Shown here: piece by piece, positions 47,327 through 56,638 of the stretch | Numbering within the stretch: the stretch's first letter is position 1 | How the letters are laid out: each line of letters opens with the position of its first letter | Assembly: GCF_902788255.1 (NCBI RefSeq) | Contig: NZ_CADAJR010000003.1 | Coordinates: 27,166-91,165 of the forward strand | DNA: 64,000 nt | Origin: an uncultured Methanobrevibacter sp. | GTDB taxonomy: Archaea; Methanobacteriota; Methanobacteria; Methanobacteriales; Methanobacteriaceae | Reading direction: 5' to 3' | Notes under the pieces: generated by a model | The model's database searches: none | Seen by the model: only the letters and a program-made list of their open reading frames with translations | What the model was told of the DNA's origin: nothing | Translations under genes and position numbers: made by a program

Positions 47327-47616
47327 CTTTTATATACTATGAAAAACTATATACTAATTGAGAGATGAAAAGTATGAAAATACTTGAAACTCATTTTAAC
47401 TCTTGATTGAGGTCATTTAAAAACCCCGAAATCAATCAACCTCAATTATATCCCTCAATTAAGAGTTTTCTTCTGCCTAAAAATTAAACTTTTTTTAAAT
47501 TCCAATTTCAATACAAAATCCATGATGATTACTAATTTTTCATACACCATTAAATAGTATAATCAATATAAATATATTTTGATAATTCTTATTATTAAAT
47601 TTTTAACGGTGACTAA
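47316..47616. other. 301-base gene-free region before argG, containing two promoters and a structured transcript
   Basis: From left to right: the rest of the palindrome, a TATA box (47328-47336), a 13-codon ORF (47365-47406), a hairpin (47398-47467), a T7 run (47490-47496) and a second TATA-like ATATAAATATATTTT (about 47566-47580). The second TATA should serve argG, which starts at 47617 behind GGTGA. Nothing larger is encoded. Confidence 0.6.
47356..47496 (+). ncRNA. Candidate small regulatory transcript or leader with alternative hairpins and a 13-codon ORF
   Basis: The TATA at 47328-47336 predicts a start near 47356. ATG at 47365 opens a short frame of 13 codons (MKSMKILETHFNS) ending TGA at 47404-47406, inside the 5' arm of a hairpin. 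AACTCTTGATTGAGG (47398-47412) pairs with CCTCAATTAAGAGTT (47453-47467), 15 pairs with one G-U. The same 5' arm can instead pair with ACCTCAATT (47439-47447), and an earlier AATTGAGAG (47356-47364) can also pair with either CCTCAATT copy. Seven T at 47490-47496 may end the transcript. It could be a separate small RNA, a micropeptide gene or an attenuator for argG. Confidence 0.45.
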
Positions 47617-48795
47617 ATGACAGAAAAAGTACTTTTAGCATTCAGTGGAGGATTAGACACCTCCGTTTGTGTTAAATTATTAGAAGAAAAATACAATGTA
47701 GAAGTTATTACCGCATGTGTAGATGTGGGACAAGGCGAAGAAGAAATGGAAAAAGCAAAAAACAGTGCAGCTAACATTGGAGGATTAAAACACTACAATA
47801 TAGATGCCAAAGAAGAATTTGCTAACGAATACATCGCACGTGGAATTAAAGCAAATGCAGAATATGAAGGATACCCATTAAGCACTGCTTTTGCAAGACC
47901 ATTAATTGCATTAAAACTTATAGAAGTAGCTGAAAAAGAAGGAGCAACTGCAATTGCACACGGTTGTACCGGAAAAGGAAACGACCAATTCAGATTCGAA
48001 GCAGTCATTCGCGCAATGTCCGATTTGGATATCATTGCACCAATCAGAGAAATGAACTTGACAAGAACTGAAGAAAGAGAATATGCAGAATCCAAAGGAA
48101 TCAAATTAAATTACGATAAAATTTACAGTATCGATGAAAACCTCTGGGGAAGAGCAATTGAAGGAGATGTCCTAGAAGACCCTGCAAACGAACCTCCGGA
48201 AGACATCTACGAATGGACCGCCTCCTGGGAAGATGCTAAAGACGAACCTGAAAAAGTATCTATCGAATTCGAGGAAGGTATTCCAGTAGCAATCAACGGC
48301 GAAATGATGCCATTAATCGACATCATCCAAAAGGCAAATGAAATTGCAGGATCACACGGTATCGGTAGAGTCGACACCATTGAAAACAGAATGATCGGCA
48401 TTAAAAGTAGGGAAATCTACGAAACCCCTGGAGCTAAATTATTGATTGCAGCTCACCAAGCATTAGAAGAATTAGTTTTAACCACTGACGAGTTAAGATT
48501 TGCAGAATACATGTCAACACTCTATGCTGATTTGGTCTACAGAGCACTCTGGCAAGAACCATTAAGAGAAGACCTCGACCAAGCAATCGACAACATGCAA
48601 GAAAGAGTAAGCGGAGAAGTCGTAATGAAACTCTTTAAAGGTTCAATCCAACCTATTGTCAGAAAATCTCCATTCAGCTTACACAGCATCGAGCAGATTA
48701 CCTTTGAAGACAAGGACACTGATCAAAGAGAAGTTGAAGGAATGATTAAACACCACGGTATTCAAGCCGCAAATTATCAAAAATTAAACAGATAG
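47617..48795 (+). CDS. argG: Argininosuccinate synthase
   Basis: Joins citrulline and aspartate with ATP to form argininosuccinate in arginine synthesis. The 392 residues begin with the PP-loop [13 protein letters not shown] (about 8-20), followed by [26 protein letters not shown] (about 113-127), and [13 protein letters not shown]. All are standard for the family. Ribosome site GGTGA, 7 bases before the ATG. Compared with neighbours it uses many highly regular codons, fitting good expression. argH is not in the window. Confidence 0.97.
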   Translation: MTEKVLLAFSGGLDTSVCVKLLEEKYNVEVITACVDVGQGEEEMEKAKNSAANIGGLKHYNIDAKEEFANEYIARGIKANAEYEGYPLSTAFARPLIALKLIEVAEKEGATAIAHGCTGKGNDQFRFEAVIRAMSDLDIIAPIREMNLTRTEEREYAESKGIKLNYDKIYSIDENLWGRAIEGDVLEDPANEPPEDIYEWTASWEDAKDEPEKVSIEFEEGIPVAINGEMMPLIDIIQKANEIAGSHGIGRVDTIENRMIGIKSREIYETPGAKLLIAAHQALEELVLTTDELRFAEYMSTLYADLVYRALWQEPLREDLDQAIDNMQERVSGEVVMKLFKGSIQPIVRKSPFSLHSIEQITFEDKDTDQREVEGMIKHHGIQAANYQKLNR

Positions 48796-48822
48796 CTTTA
48801 CGCTATCCCTATTTCTTTTTTT
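48791..48822 (+). terminator. Terminator of argG
   Basis: GATAGC-TTTAC-GCTATC (48791-48807) overlapping the argG stop, followed by a T-rich run to 48822 that lies inside the end of the convergent helicase gene. Confidence 0.6.
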
Positions 48823-50452
48823 GTATCGCTTCAAGGAAGTATTCGTTGAAAAATCCGCGATTATAATCAACCAATTGCTTGAAACTTGAATCGATTATAT
48901 ACATTACACACCAATCATCCATATCCCGGATTCCACGACCATAAGCCTGCATCAGCGCCATTACAGTCTGATAATAAAACCATTTCGGATCTAATGCCTT
49001 ACGATATTTTACCTGTTCATTAAGCTGAGGGTAGGGAATCTTAAACACAATCTGGAAACGGCACAAATCTCCCTTGAAATCAACACCATCCTTTATTGAG
49101 GCGCCTATAAGAACAGTGTTTTTTCCGGATTTTGTGAAATCCTTCAAGACATAGTTCCTGTCTTCACCGCCGACAAACATCAGCCTGTCATCCCTTAAGT
49201 TACTCATAATCCAAAAGGCCTGCTCGTTGCTTGAAGTGTGAATGACACCCTTTTCATCCTTATGCTTTTCAAGCAATTGCCTGAGCTTTGAAAGTGCACG
49301 CTTGTTTTTCCATCTCGGAGTTTTGCCTCTGCTTCCGCTCATATTGCCAACGAAATCAGCGTAAATCGGTCTTTTACTAACGTCAAATGGTGATTTTTCA
49401 TAGATATAATAGGTTTCTTCAGGATTGATATTGTTCCACTCACAGAACTTGTCCTTGCTTCCCAAAGTCCCTGTTAGAAATATCCTGATGTTTCCCAATT
49501 CCAGAAGGCTTTGAGTATCATCAGCAACGGAAAACGGTTTGAATTCCGCTGAAATTTCCATGTCATTATTTAGAATTGTTTCCTTCTTAGGCAAATCTAT
49601 AATCAGCTCTTCCTGGGACAATCCCAATCCAATACCTGCAAATGTCTTGATGTCCTGCTCCAGATTTTGCTTTTCAACATAGTCAAAATTCGAATACTTT
49701 GAAGGGTCGTTTTCGAATTCATCCAAGGTTACCTGAACTGACTTGTTTGCATCCCCTTCAATTTTTTTAATCCTCTTTTTACATTCCTTGATTAAATCGT
49801 CACAGAGTCTTGTCCAATACTCAGGATTTCTTTTTAAATCGTTGAGAGATTTGGTGCCGTACATTATCGGTTCGAAAATGTCAATACCGAATTTTGTTGA
49901 AATATATTCACGATTCAACTCAGAGGATGAAAGCATAAGCATTTTACGTTCAAGGTTATGTGCCTCATCCAAAATCAATAGCTCACGAGGATCAAGCATG
50001 GGATTAGCAACGCCCGCATAGTAGAGGTAATCATAATTTGTAATGACATTTTTAGCCTCAACAGCCCTTTTGAATGCCAGTTGATACTCACAGTCACTGC
50101 ATCTTCTTAGATTATACTCGGCCTTGATACAAAAGTCACAGCTTCCCTTATAGTTGCACTTATAATTTCCACGACCCTTAATCTCAACAAGCATTTCTTC
50201 AAAATCATCAAGATACTGCTCCTGAAGTTGTTTTGTCATTGTCAGGATGTAGGAATCCTCATACATGTTAGCAAGAGTCGTAGCTATTGCAGACTTACCA
50301 GTTCCAGTTCCTGCTTCAAGTATGATATTTTTAAAGCCCTCTTTTATTGCAAAATTTACTTCATTGATGAGTCTGATTTGACTGTTTCGGGGATTGAATT
50401 TAGGTAGCGACCAGTAAATCATCCAATCAAGATTTGAATTGTTATCCTCCAT
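48809..50452 (-). CDS. XPD/DinG-like superfamily 2 helicase with iron-sulfur cluster
   Basis: ATP-dependent 5'-3' DNA helicase, probably for repair. I start at the ATG 50450-50452 behind GGTGAGGTT; an ATG 33 bases upstream lacks a ribosome site. About 547 residues: Walker A EAGTGTGKSAIA near 50, then four Cys in YKCNYKGSCDFC and RRCSDCEYQ (about 95-125), the [4Fe-4S] domain of XPD-type helicases. The DEAH box ILDEAHNLE follows. In the C-terminal half GASIKDGVDFKGD and MQAYGRGIRDMDDW are helicase motifs V and VI. Archaea usually have this second Rad3-like helicase besides XPD. It is convergent with argG (13 bases between stops). Confidence 0.92.
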   Translation of the reverse strand: MEDNNSNLDWMIYWSLPKFNPRNSQIRLINEVNFAIKEGFKNIILEAGTGTGKSAIATTLANMYEDSYILTMTKQLQEQYLDDFEEMLVEIKGRGNYKCNYKGSCDFCIKAEYNLRRCSDCEYQLAFKRAVEAKNVITNYDYLYYAGVANPMLDPRELLILDEAHNLERKMLMLSSSELNREYISTKFGIDIFEPIMYGTKSLNDLKRNPEYWTRLCDDLIKECKKRIKKIEGDANKSVQVTLDEFENDPSKYSNFDYVEKQNLEQDIKTFAGIGLGLSQEELIIDLPKKETILNNDMEISAEFKPFSVADDTQSLLELGNIRIFLTGTLGSKDKFCEWNNINPEETYYIYEKSPFDVSKRPIYADFVGNMSGSRGKTPRWKNKRALSKLRQLLEKHKDEKGVIHTSSNEQAFWIMSNLRDDRLMFVGGEDRNYVLKDFTKSGKNTVLIGASIKDGVDFKGDLCRFQIVFKIPYPQLNEQVKYRKALDPKWFYYQTVMALMQAYGRGIRDMDDWCVMYIIDSSFKQLVDYNRGFFNEYFLEAIQKKK

Positions 50453-50655
50453 AACCTCACCAACATTTATTAACAAATTAATCATAAGTTTGTTTAAAAT
50501 ACTATTTAAAAATAATGTTTTTCATGGAATAAAAGGCATTTAGTTCTTTTTAAAAATAATTTAACAAGTTTAAAGAAATATTCTAAAGAAAAGACAATTT
50601 TCAACAAAGAAACAATTGGAAAAAAATTAATATGAATTAAAAATATACTATCCAT

Positions 50656-51384
50656 ATGTCTAAAATTCAACAGCTGCAAGAAATTATTAACACATCCGAC
50701 AATATCGTATTTTTTGGAGGAGCAGGCGTTTCAACGGAAAGTGGCATCCCAGATTTCAGATCAGAAAGCGGAATTTTTAAGAGTCTGGAAAAATACGGCG
50801 ACACTCCAGAGAATCTGATATCCCATACCTATTATCTGGACCATACAGAGGAATTCTTTGAATACTACAAGGACACGCTAGTTTTTAGTGATGCCAAACC
50901 CAATCCCGCCCATTTGAAATTAGCCGAATTGGAAAAGGTAGGAAAATTAAAAGCGGTGATTACCCAAAACATTGATGGCCTTCACCAAAAGGCAGGAAGT
51001 AAAGAAGTGCTGGAGCTTCATGGAAGCATACACAGAAACTACTGTCAAATATGCAATAAAGAATATCCGCTGGAACATATTTTAGAAAGTGACGGCATTC
51101 CAAGGTGCGAATGCGGAGGAATCGTCAAGCCAGATGTGGTGCTTTATGAGGAACCCCTGAACAATGCGGTGTTAAGCTTTGCCATTGATTACATCTCCAA
51201 TGCCGAAACCTTAATCATTGGAGGAACTTCCTTAGTGGTTTATCCCGCAGCAGGTCTGATAAATTATTTCAACGGAAAGAATCTGATTTTGATAAACAAA
51301 AGTGAAACTCCCTACGATGATGTTGCAAGCCTAGTCATTAACGATGCCATCGGCGAGACATTTTCCCAAATCAAAGTCGAGTGA
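50656..51384 (+). CDS. NAD-dependent protein deacylase, Sir2 family
   Basis: Removes acyl groups from lysines using NAD. The 242 residues show GAGVSTESGIPDFRS (about 22-36, NAD site), TQNIDGLHQKAG, the ELHGSIH motif with catalytic His, the zinc-binding CQIC and CEC(GG) pairs, and GGTSLVVYPAAGLI. The ATG has no clear ribosome site, so the message is probably leaderless. The last 54 bases overlap the convergent sfsA gene. The substrate may include chromatin proteins such as histones or Alba, or metabolic enzymes; not decidable here. Confidence 0.94.
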   Translation: MSKIQQLQEIINTSDNIVFFGGAGVSTESGIPDFRSESGIFKSLEKYGDTPENLISHTYYLDHTEEFFEYYKDTLVFSDAKPNPAHLKLAELEKVGKLKAVITQNIDGLHQKAGSKEVLELHGSIHRNYCQICNKEYPLEHILESDGIPRCECGGIVKPDVVLYEEPLNNAVLSFAIDYISNAETLIIGGTSLVVYPAAGLINYFNGKNLILINKSETPYDDVASLVINDAIGETFSQIKVE

Positions 51385-52044
51385 TTCGGGAATCAATTCG
51401 ATTCCATCCAGCTGATTGTCACATCTGTAGACAAGTATCTCCACACCTTCAGCATAGGCCTCATTCAGGGTTTCGCTGAAAACCGGGTCATTATCCCAAT
51501 TCGGCCTGAAGAATTTACCTGCAGGATGCTGTATCAGGAAAAACACACAGCACCTGTTGCCCTCTTTTTTAAGTTTTATCAATTCTTTGAGATGTTTTGC
51601 TCCACGTTCGGTTGGTGCATCCGGAAATCTTGCCTCACCATCAATTATCAATGTTACTCCCTTGACTTCAACATAACATTTTTGATTTTCATTTTCCAAG
51701 TATATATCAATGCGTGAGTTATCTACACTTTTCTCTCTTTGATGTATAGAATAGCCTGAAAGTTCTTTTATTTTGCCATCTTTTATGGCATCATATACAA
51801 TACTGTTGGCTTGCTGAGAGTATAATGATACAAGCACTCCCTTGTTTTCCACAAAGTGAAGTGAGAACTTTGTCTTTCGATTTGGATTGTCGGAAGGCTT
51901 AAGCCAAACAATAGCATCCTCAAGCAAAAGCTCCCTGCATCTGCCGGTGTTCGGAACATGAGCGATTTCCAAACTACCATCCACTTCAACTTCGGCTATA
52001 AAACGGTTAGGCCTTGATTTAAAAATTCCCTTAACATAATCCAT
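51331..52044 (-). CDS. sfsA: SfsA family protein (sugar fermentation stimulation protein homologue)
   Basis: 237 residues with the SfsA layout: an N-terminal OB-like part (KSRPNRFIAEVEVDG, HVPNTGRCRELL) and a C-terminal PD-(D/E)xK-type core with RIDIYLE, CYVEVKGVTL and FPDAPTERGAKHLKEL, whose Asp, Glu and Lys would bind metal. In Escherichia coli SfsA binds DNA, but its cellular role is unsettled. It starts inside the end of nnrDE (14-base overlap, same strand), so the two are co-expressed, and it ends 54 bases inside the convergent Sir2 gene. Confidence 0.92.
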   Translation of the reverse strand: MDYVKGIFKSRPNRFIAEVEVDGSLEIAHVPNTGRCRELLLEDAIVWLKPSDNPNRKTKFSLHFVENKGVLVSLYSQQANSIVYDAIKDGKIKELSGYSIHQREKSVDNSRIDIYLENENQKCYVEVKGVTLIIDGEARFPDAPTERGAKHLKELIKLKKEGNRCCVFFLIQHPAGKFFRPNWDNDPVFSETLNEAYAEGVEILVYRCDNQLDGIELIPESLDFDLGKCLADGIVND

Positions 52045-53572
52045 TTTTAATCACGTTACCGATATATGATACCAAATCTGTTGCTGAAAATCCGTTTCCC
52101 TTGACGTTGTAAGCCTCATCGCCCGCAAGACCATTAATGAAAGCCCCAAGACATGCAGAATCAAATGAAGACAAATCCTGTGTGAGCAGACCGCCACATA
52201 TTCCAGCCAATGCATCACCTGTTCCACCAACAGTCATTCCAGGATTGCCTGATTTGTTGATTCTGAATCGGGTCCCGGACAGCACCAAGTCATATTGTCC
52301 CTTAACAATGACTGTTCCCTTGATTTGGCGAGTGATTTTTTGAAACTCAGTAATGTTTTCGTCAACCTTTTCAAAGTCATATGAGTCAATATCCAATTTC
52401 AAATCAGACTCAACATTGAAAAATGACTTGAACTCGAACAGATGAGGTGTCAGAATGATATCTTCACGGCCTTTAAGCAGTTTCAGTTCAACCTGTTTCA
52501 AGGCGTCGGCATCAAGAACAATAGGTTTTTTGATTTTTGAAACCAGTACATTGAATAATTTTCCAGTATCCTCATCAATGCCTGCACCAGGACCGATTAA
52601 AACTGCATCAACACTGTTAGCCAATTCCAAAATTTCAGAGGAATGGCTTAATGAAAGTTTATCACCTTCAAGACTTTTTACAATCAAATCGGGAGAGGTT
52701 GACTTGATTGCCTCAGCTGATTTTTCAGGTGTTGCAACATAGACAAGATCACAACCTGCACCAATAGCAGCCATTCCTGCAATAGCTGGAGCCCCGGAGT
52801 AATCATTATTTCCACCAACAATCAACAACCTGCCATTATTGCCTTTATGTGATTTTAAATCCCTATTTTTTAGCCTTAAAAAGTCCCCATAGTTTACAAA
52901 GTATTCTGCTTCAAAGGGAATTCCAATATCTGCAGTAACCAATCCCCCAACAACTTCCTCTTTAGCATTCCTAACTCCAGTTTTTATTTTATGAAAACTA
53001 ATAGTGTAATCCGGAACTACCGCCAAGTCATTAACCTCACCAGTTAGCGGATCCATTCCTGAGGGAACATCAACACTGATTTTTATTCCTTTTGACCGAT
53101 TAATTATTTCAATTGCCCTTCTGATGTTGGTTTGAAGTTTTCCCTTAATTCCAGTTCCCAGCAATCCGTCAACAATCATAAATTCACCCTGCTTTGATTT
53201 TGCCACTTCAGAATTATTGATATCATCAAGTGTTTTTAAATTAAATATGTTTAAACGAGACAATCTAGGCTTCATATTTTTTAAGATTTCAAAATTGGTT
53301 TTTGCATCGCCAGATCTAATATTCTCCTTCAACATATAGATATCAACATCATATCCACGATTCAACAAGTATCTTGCCGCAACAAAACCATCACCACCAT
53401 TTCCACCAGAACCGGTAAAAATTACAACTTTAACTGGTTTTGAAAAAGTATAAACTGCAATCTTACCTACTTCCTCGGCCAAGGATTTTCCAGCAGATTC
53501 CATTAGGCATAACCTTGACAAACCCAAATATTCGCAATTATAATCTGTAACCATCATGTCAATAGGATTCAA
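52031..53572 (-). CDS. Bifunctional NAD(P)H-hydrate epimerase / dehydratase
   Basis: Repairs damaged (hydrated) NADH and NADPH. The 513 residues have two domains: the N-terminal YjeF_N epimerase (about 1-215; GSGGNGGDGFVAARYL near 52-67 and DGLLGTGIKGKL) and the C-terminal ADP- or ATP-dependent dehydratase with ribokinase-like fold (about 235-513; KGNNGRLLIVGGNNDYSGAP, VLIGPGAGID and the catalytic MTVGGTGDALAG). The fused form (NnrD-NnrE, Nnr) is common in bacteria and archaea. Ribosome site AAGGTGA before the ATG. Confidence 0.94.
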   Translation of the reverse strand: MNPIDMMVTDYNCEYLGLSRLCLMESAGKSLAEEVGKIAVYTFSKPVKVVIFTGSGGNGGDGFVAARYLLNRGYDVDIYMLKENIRSGDAKTNFEILKNMKPRLSRLNIFNLKTLDDINNSEVAKSKQGEFMIVDGLLGTGIKGKLQTNIRRAIEIINRSKGIKISVDVPSGMDPLTGEVNDLAVVPDYTISFHKIKTGVRNAKEEVVGGLVTADIGIPFEAEYFVNYGDFLRLKNRDLKSHKGNNGRLLIVGGNNDYSGAPAIAGMAAIGAGCDLVYVATPEKSAEAIKSTSPDLIVKSLEGDKLSLSHSSEILELANSVDAVLIGPGAGIDEDTGKLFNVLVSKIKKPIVLDADALKQVELKLLKGREDIILTPHLFEFKSFFNVESDLKLDIDSYDFEKVDENITEFQKITRQIKGTVIVKGQYDLVLSGTRFRINKSGNPGMTVGGTGDALAGICGGLLTQDLSSFDSACLGAFINGLAGDEAYNVKGNGFSATDLVSYIGNVIKNGLC

Positions 53573-53643
53573 AAAATCACCTTATAAATTAAAATATAAG
53601 TATCCAATATAAATATAATTATCTTAACTTTAGGAAAAATCAT

Positions 53644-54774
53644 ATGCGAAAAATAACATTTACACTTTTAACAAAATTACCTGCAAAATACATCAGCAGT
53701 GGTTTAATAATCATAATAGTTCTTTTTATTTATGGAGTTGTTGGTTCTATTTTTATTATGAATTTGAATTTGATTGATGCCATTTACTATTCAATTATTA
53801 CCATGGCAACCGTAGGATACGGAGATTATATCCCAACCACAGGAATTCAAAAGATGTTTGCAACAACACTTGCTCTCAGCGGTGTTGCACTACTTGCTTA
53901 TGTATTTAATATTATTTTAACAAATGTCCAGGAAAAAATGAGTGAATATTCAAAAGGAGCGAGAAAATTGAAAGCTATTGAAGTTATGGAAGATTATTAT
54001 ATCATTTGTGGTTTTGGAAGAGTGGGAAAAGTAGTTTTTAATGAATTGACACAACGAAACCAAAATGTGATTGTTATTGAAAAAAACAAGGAAGTTTGTG
54101 ACTCAATCGAGGAAGGCGATAATGTTGTGGTGATTAATGATAACGCAATCGAAGATGATTTAGTTGCTAAATTAGCAGGAGACAAATGCAGAAGCGTCAT
54201 TATCTGTACTGGAGACGATGTTAATAATCTGTTTATTGTATTGACCATAAGAGAAACAAACCCAACTGCATGGATTGTGACAAGAGCCAGTAAACTTGAA
54301 AACATAAAAAGGCTTAGAAAAGCCGGTGCCGATAAAATCGTGTCCCCCGAAATCATTGGTGGAGAAGGATTATATTATGAATCTGCCAGACCTCATCTTT
54401 TAAAGATTACTGTAAAACATTCCGCAGACAACATTTATGACGAATTTAAAGTCATAACAAAATATGGCTGCACATTAGAAAACATTGAATACCATATTCC
54501 CGGAATTGAAACTCCCTTAATCCGCCAAATCAAAACAAAGAATATAACGGACGGACAAAAATATGTGAATTACCTAAGCTCACATGATGATCAAAGGCAA
54601 GCCCTCGAAAATCTTTACAAAAATGTAAATAATATTCATTCCCATTTAATTTCAGGTCCTGACAAATCATCATTTGATAAATTACTTAAAGATTTAGAGA
54701 AAATAGAAGAAATCATCGGAATTAATTTAACAAATAAAGAAATAACTGAAATTACAAAAAAAGAAATAAAATAG
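53644..54774 (+). CDS. Potassium channel with TrkA-N (RCK) regulatory domain
   Basis: 376 residues, MthK/GsuK-like. Two membrane helices (about 19-40 and 68-92) flank the pore with the filter TVGYGD (56-61). A Rossmann RCK domain follows (ICGFGRVGKV near 121-130), then a TrkA-C-like part, and a charged helical C-terminus. The RCK domain senses nucleotides, Ca2+ or Na+ and gates K+ flow. The C-terminal 70 residues (from about 305) are an extra coiled-coil-like tail not seen in MthK. Ribosome site AGGA; it is divergent from nnrDE across 71 bases. Confidence 0.92.
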   Translation: MRKITFTLLTKLPAKYISSGLIIIIVLFIYGVVGSIFIMNLNLIDAIYYSIITMATVGYGDYIPTTGIQKMFATTLALSGVALLAYVFNIILTNVQEKMSEYSKGARKLKAIEVMEDYYIICGFGRVGKVVFNELTQRNQNVIVIEKNKEVCDSIEEGDNVVVINDNAIEDDLVAKLAGDKCRSVIICTGDDVNNLFIVLTIRETNPTAWIVTRASKLENIKRLRKAGADKIVSPEIIGGEGLYYESARPHLLKITVKHSADNIYDEFKVITKYGCTLENIEYHIPGIETPLIRQIKTKNITDGQKYVNYLSSHDDQRQALENLYKNVNNIHSHLISGPDKSSFDKLLKDLEKIEEIIGINLTNKEITEITKKEIK

Positions 54775-54790
54775 ATGATTAAATCATCTA
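54772..54790. terminator. Convergent palindrome between K+ channel and DUF6056 gene
   Basis: TAGATGATT-A-AATCATCTA: 9-bp inverted arms exactly filling the space between the two stop codons. It is probably a bidirectional 3' end signal, although no long T run follows. Confidence 0.5.
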
Positions 54791-56233
54791 TTAATACATC
54801 ACATGAGTTATTACAAATACAAACATGAAGTTTACAGCGGCAAGCAATATAAATGCAAATTTAACTATAGATTGCCATTTCTTATTAAGCCTGTCTTCAT
54901 CATACAATAGTTTAATCATCATTAAAGTCAACATGATTAAAAACATGTAGAAGAAAAACATTGCCCTGTAACCTGATGCAAATACTGTTGGAGTGAAACC
55001 CATCATCAGCCTACTTAAAAATCCTCCAATGAATAAAAATACTGGAAGCAAGTTGTTCTTACCATATACTTTGAACAATAGTATACAACTGCTTAAAAGC
55101 AGATAAATACAAAGCATTACAGTATAAATATTTATTTGTTTAGGAATTCCCTCATAAGTAAGAAGATAAATAGTATTTTCCAATCCCGGCAAAATACCAA
55201 CGATTGATTTAAATACTCCCAATATGCTTGATACAATTGGAATTTTAATCAAGCTGGCAACAGACCCCATAGCACCAAGAGAATCTTGCAAGTGAGCAAT
55301 ATCCATGCAAGTCTTGAATACTGCTAAAAATGCCATAAATGCAATGTTTAAGTATAAGAAATATTTCAAGTATTTATTTTCTGTTTTCAATGATGCACAT
55401 ACGCTAAGTATTATATAGAATAATGGGAAAATAATCTTCTCTTCAAACAACAGTCCGAAAGTTGGAACCAAACCCAAATACAATTTTTGCATAAGTCCAA
55501 AGCTTGCAAATTCAGGATACCATCTGGCAGTTTCAGCCGCAACCCTTACTGCATTGCCAGGACATGTGAAAATAAATATCAAAGAGGCAATAGCAATAAT
55601 AATTGCTAAAATATTGAATTTATTAATTTCCTTTTTGTTAATAATGCAATAAAGCAAATACAAACAATTAAATCCGAAAATTAATGCACAACTCTGCTCC
55701 TGATTAACTGCATATATCAAACATAAAAATGAAATGACATACATCCATTTGCTAGTGTTTTTTTGATATACCTCATTTATGATAGGAATGAAAGAGATTA
55801 AACCAAAAATAAAGCACCATGAATAGAATACTGTTGTTGAAATCCAACCTGCAGATGCCATTTCATGGAACGGATACATTAAAAATAACAATACACCTAT
55901 CAAATTGATATATTTATTATTATTCCTATTAATCAATCTAATAACCAGATAAACACCACAGGTGTAAATGATTAAATCCAAAATCTTCCATACAATCATA
56001 TTTACATGAGAAATTGAAATCAAAACACTTTCAATTATCATCCTACTGGACCAATCATGATATCTCATGTATGCATAATCAATAACAGTATGATTTGACA
56101 GAACTTTAGAAAATCTAACGTCATCCCCCATCAATCCCATGATTGCATGAAGAACCGCCATTAGAACAAAGAATATGATGAACGGATAATAATTTTTAAT
56201 AAAGTTCTCTACACTTGTTTTATTTAATTCCAT
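54791..56233 (-). CDS. Polytopic membrane protein, DUF6056-like, probable surface-glycan assembly
   Basis: 480 residues with about 12 hydrophobic helices. The first loop after TM1 reads MGLMGDDVRFSKVL, an acidic loop like the DD/DE motif of GT-C-fold glycosyltransferases, and HDWSSRMIIES follows. This pattern fits DUF6056-type proteins found beside GtrA/GtrB genes, where they are thought to attach a sugar from a lipid carrier. It ends the operon GT2-gtrA-this gene; the start overlaps the region just after gtrA. Ribosome site TGAGGTTG. The specific sugar and acceptor are unknown. Confidence 0.75.
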   Translation of the reverse strand: MELNKTSVENFIKNYYPFIIFFVLMAVLHAIMGLMGDDVRFSKVLSNHTVIDYAYMRYHDWSSRMIIESVLISISHVNMIVWKILDLIIYTCGVYLVIRLINRNNNKYINLIGVLLFLMYPFHEMASAGWISTTVFYSWCFIFGLISFIPIINEVYQKNTSKWMYVISFLCLIYAVNQEQSCALIFGFNCLYLLYCIINKKEINKFNILAIIIAIASLIFIFTCPGNAVRVAAETARWYPEFASFGLMQKLYLGLVPTFGLLFEEKIIFPLFYIILSVCASLKTENKYLKYFLYLNIAFMAFLAVFKTCMDIAHLQDSLGAMGSVASLIKIPIVSSILGVFKSIVGILPGLENTIYLLTYEGIPKQINIYTVMLCIYLLLSSCILLFKVYGKNNLLPVFLFIGGFLSRLMMGFTPTVFASGYRAMFFFYMFLIMLTLMMIKLLYDEDRLNKKWQSIVKFAFILLAAVNFMFVFVITHVMY

Positions 56234-56245
56234 CTTTTTTCAACC

Positions 56246-56629
56246 TCACTTATCTTTAAAAACAATAATCTTGCTTATAACATAATTTAAAATAACAACA
56301 ATTACCTGAATAATAATTTTTGATATTACATCCCCAACAGCCAAAATACCAATCAAGAGATACATCAATGCAGTATCAACAACTCCTGAAAAAATTCTTC
56401 CTCCAAAAAACAGGGACATCTCTTTTAAGATATTTGAATTTTTGCTTTCAAATACCCATATCCTATTAGTAACATATGCGAATAAAACTGAAAAGAACCA
56501 TGCCAAAACATTAGATATGAGATAATTCACATTTAAAAATCTTGCAAAAAGCAGATAAACAACGAAATTGACTACCGTTGTTAAAACGCCAAAAATGAAA
56601 TACATCATCAGTTCCTTTCCAATTCTCAT
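56246..56629 (-). CDS. GtrA-family membrane protein
   Basis: 127 residues with four helices. YFIFGVLTTVVNFVVYLLF, NVLAWFFSVLFAYVTNRIWVF and the final YVISKIIVFKDK are the family hallmarks. GtrA proteins are linked to flipping polyprenyl-phosphate sugars made by the adjacent GT2 (GtrB-like) enzyme across the membrane. It lies 9 bases after the GT2 gene. Confidence 0.9.
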   Translation of the reverse strand: MRIGKELMMYFIFGVLTTVVNFVVYLLFARFLNVNYLISNVLAWFFSVLFAYVTNRIWVFESKNSNILKEMSLFFGGRIFSGVVDTALMYLLIGILAVGDVISKIIIQVIVVILNYVISKIIVFKDK

Positions 56630-56638
56630 TTACATCAC

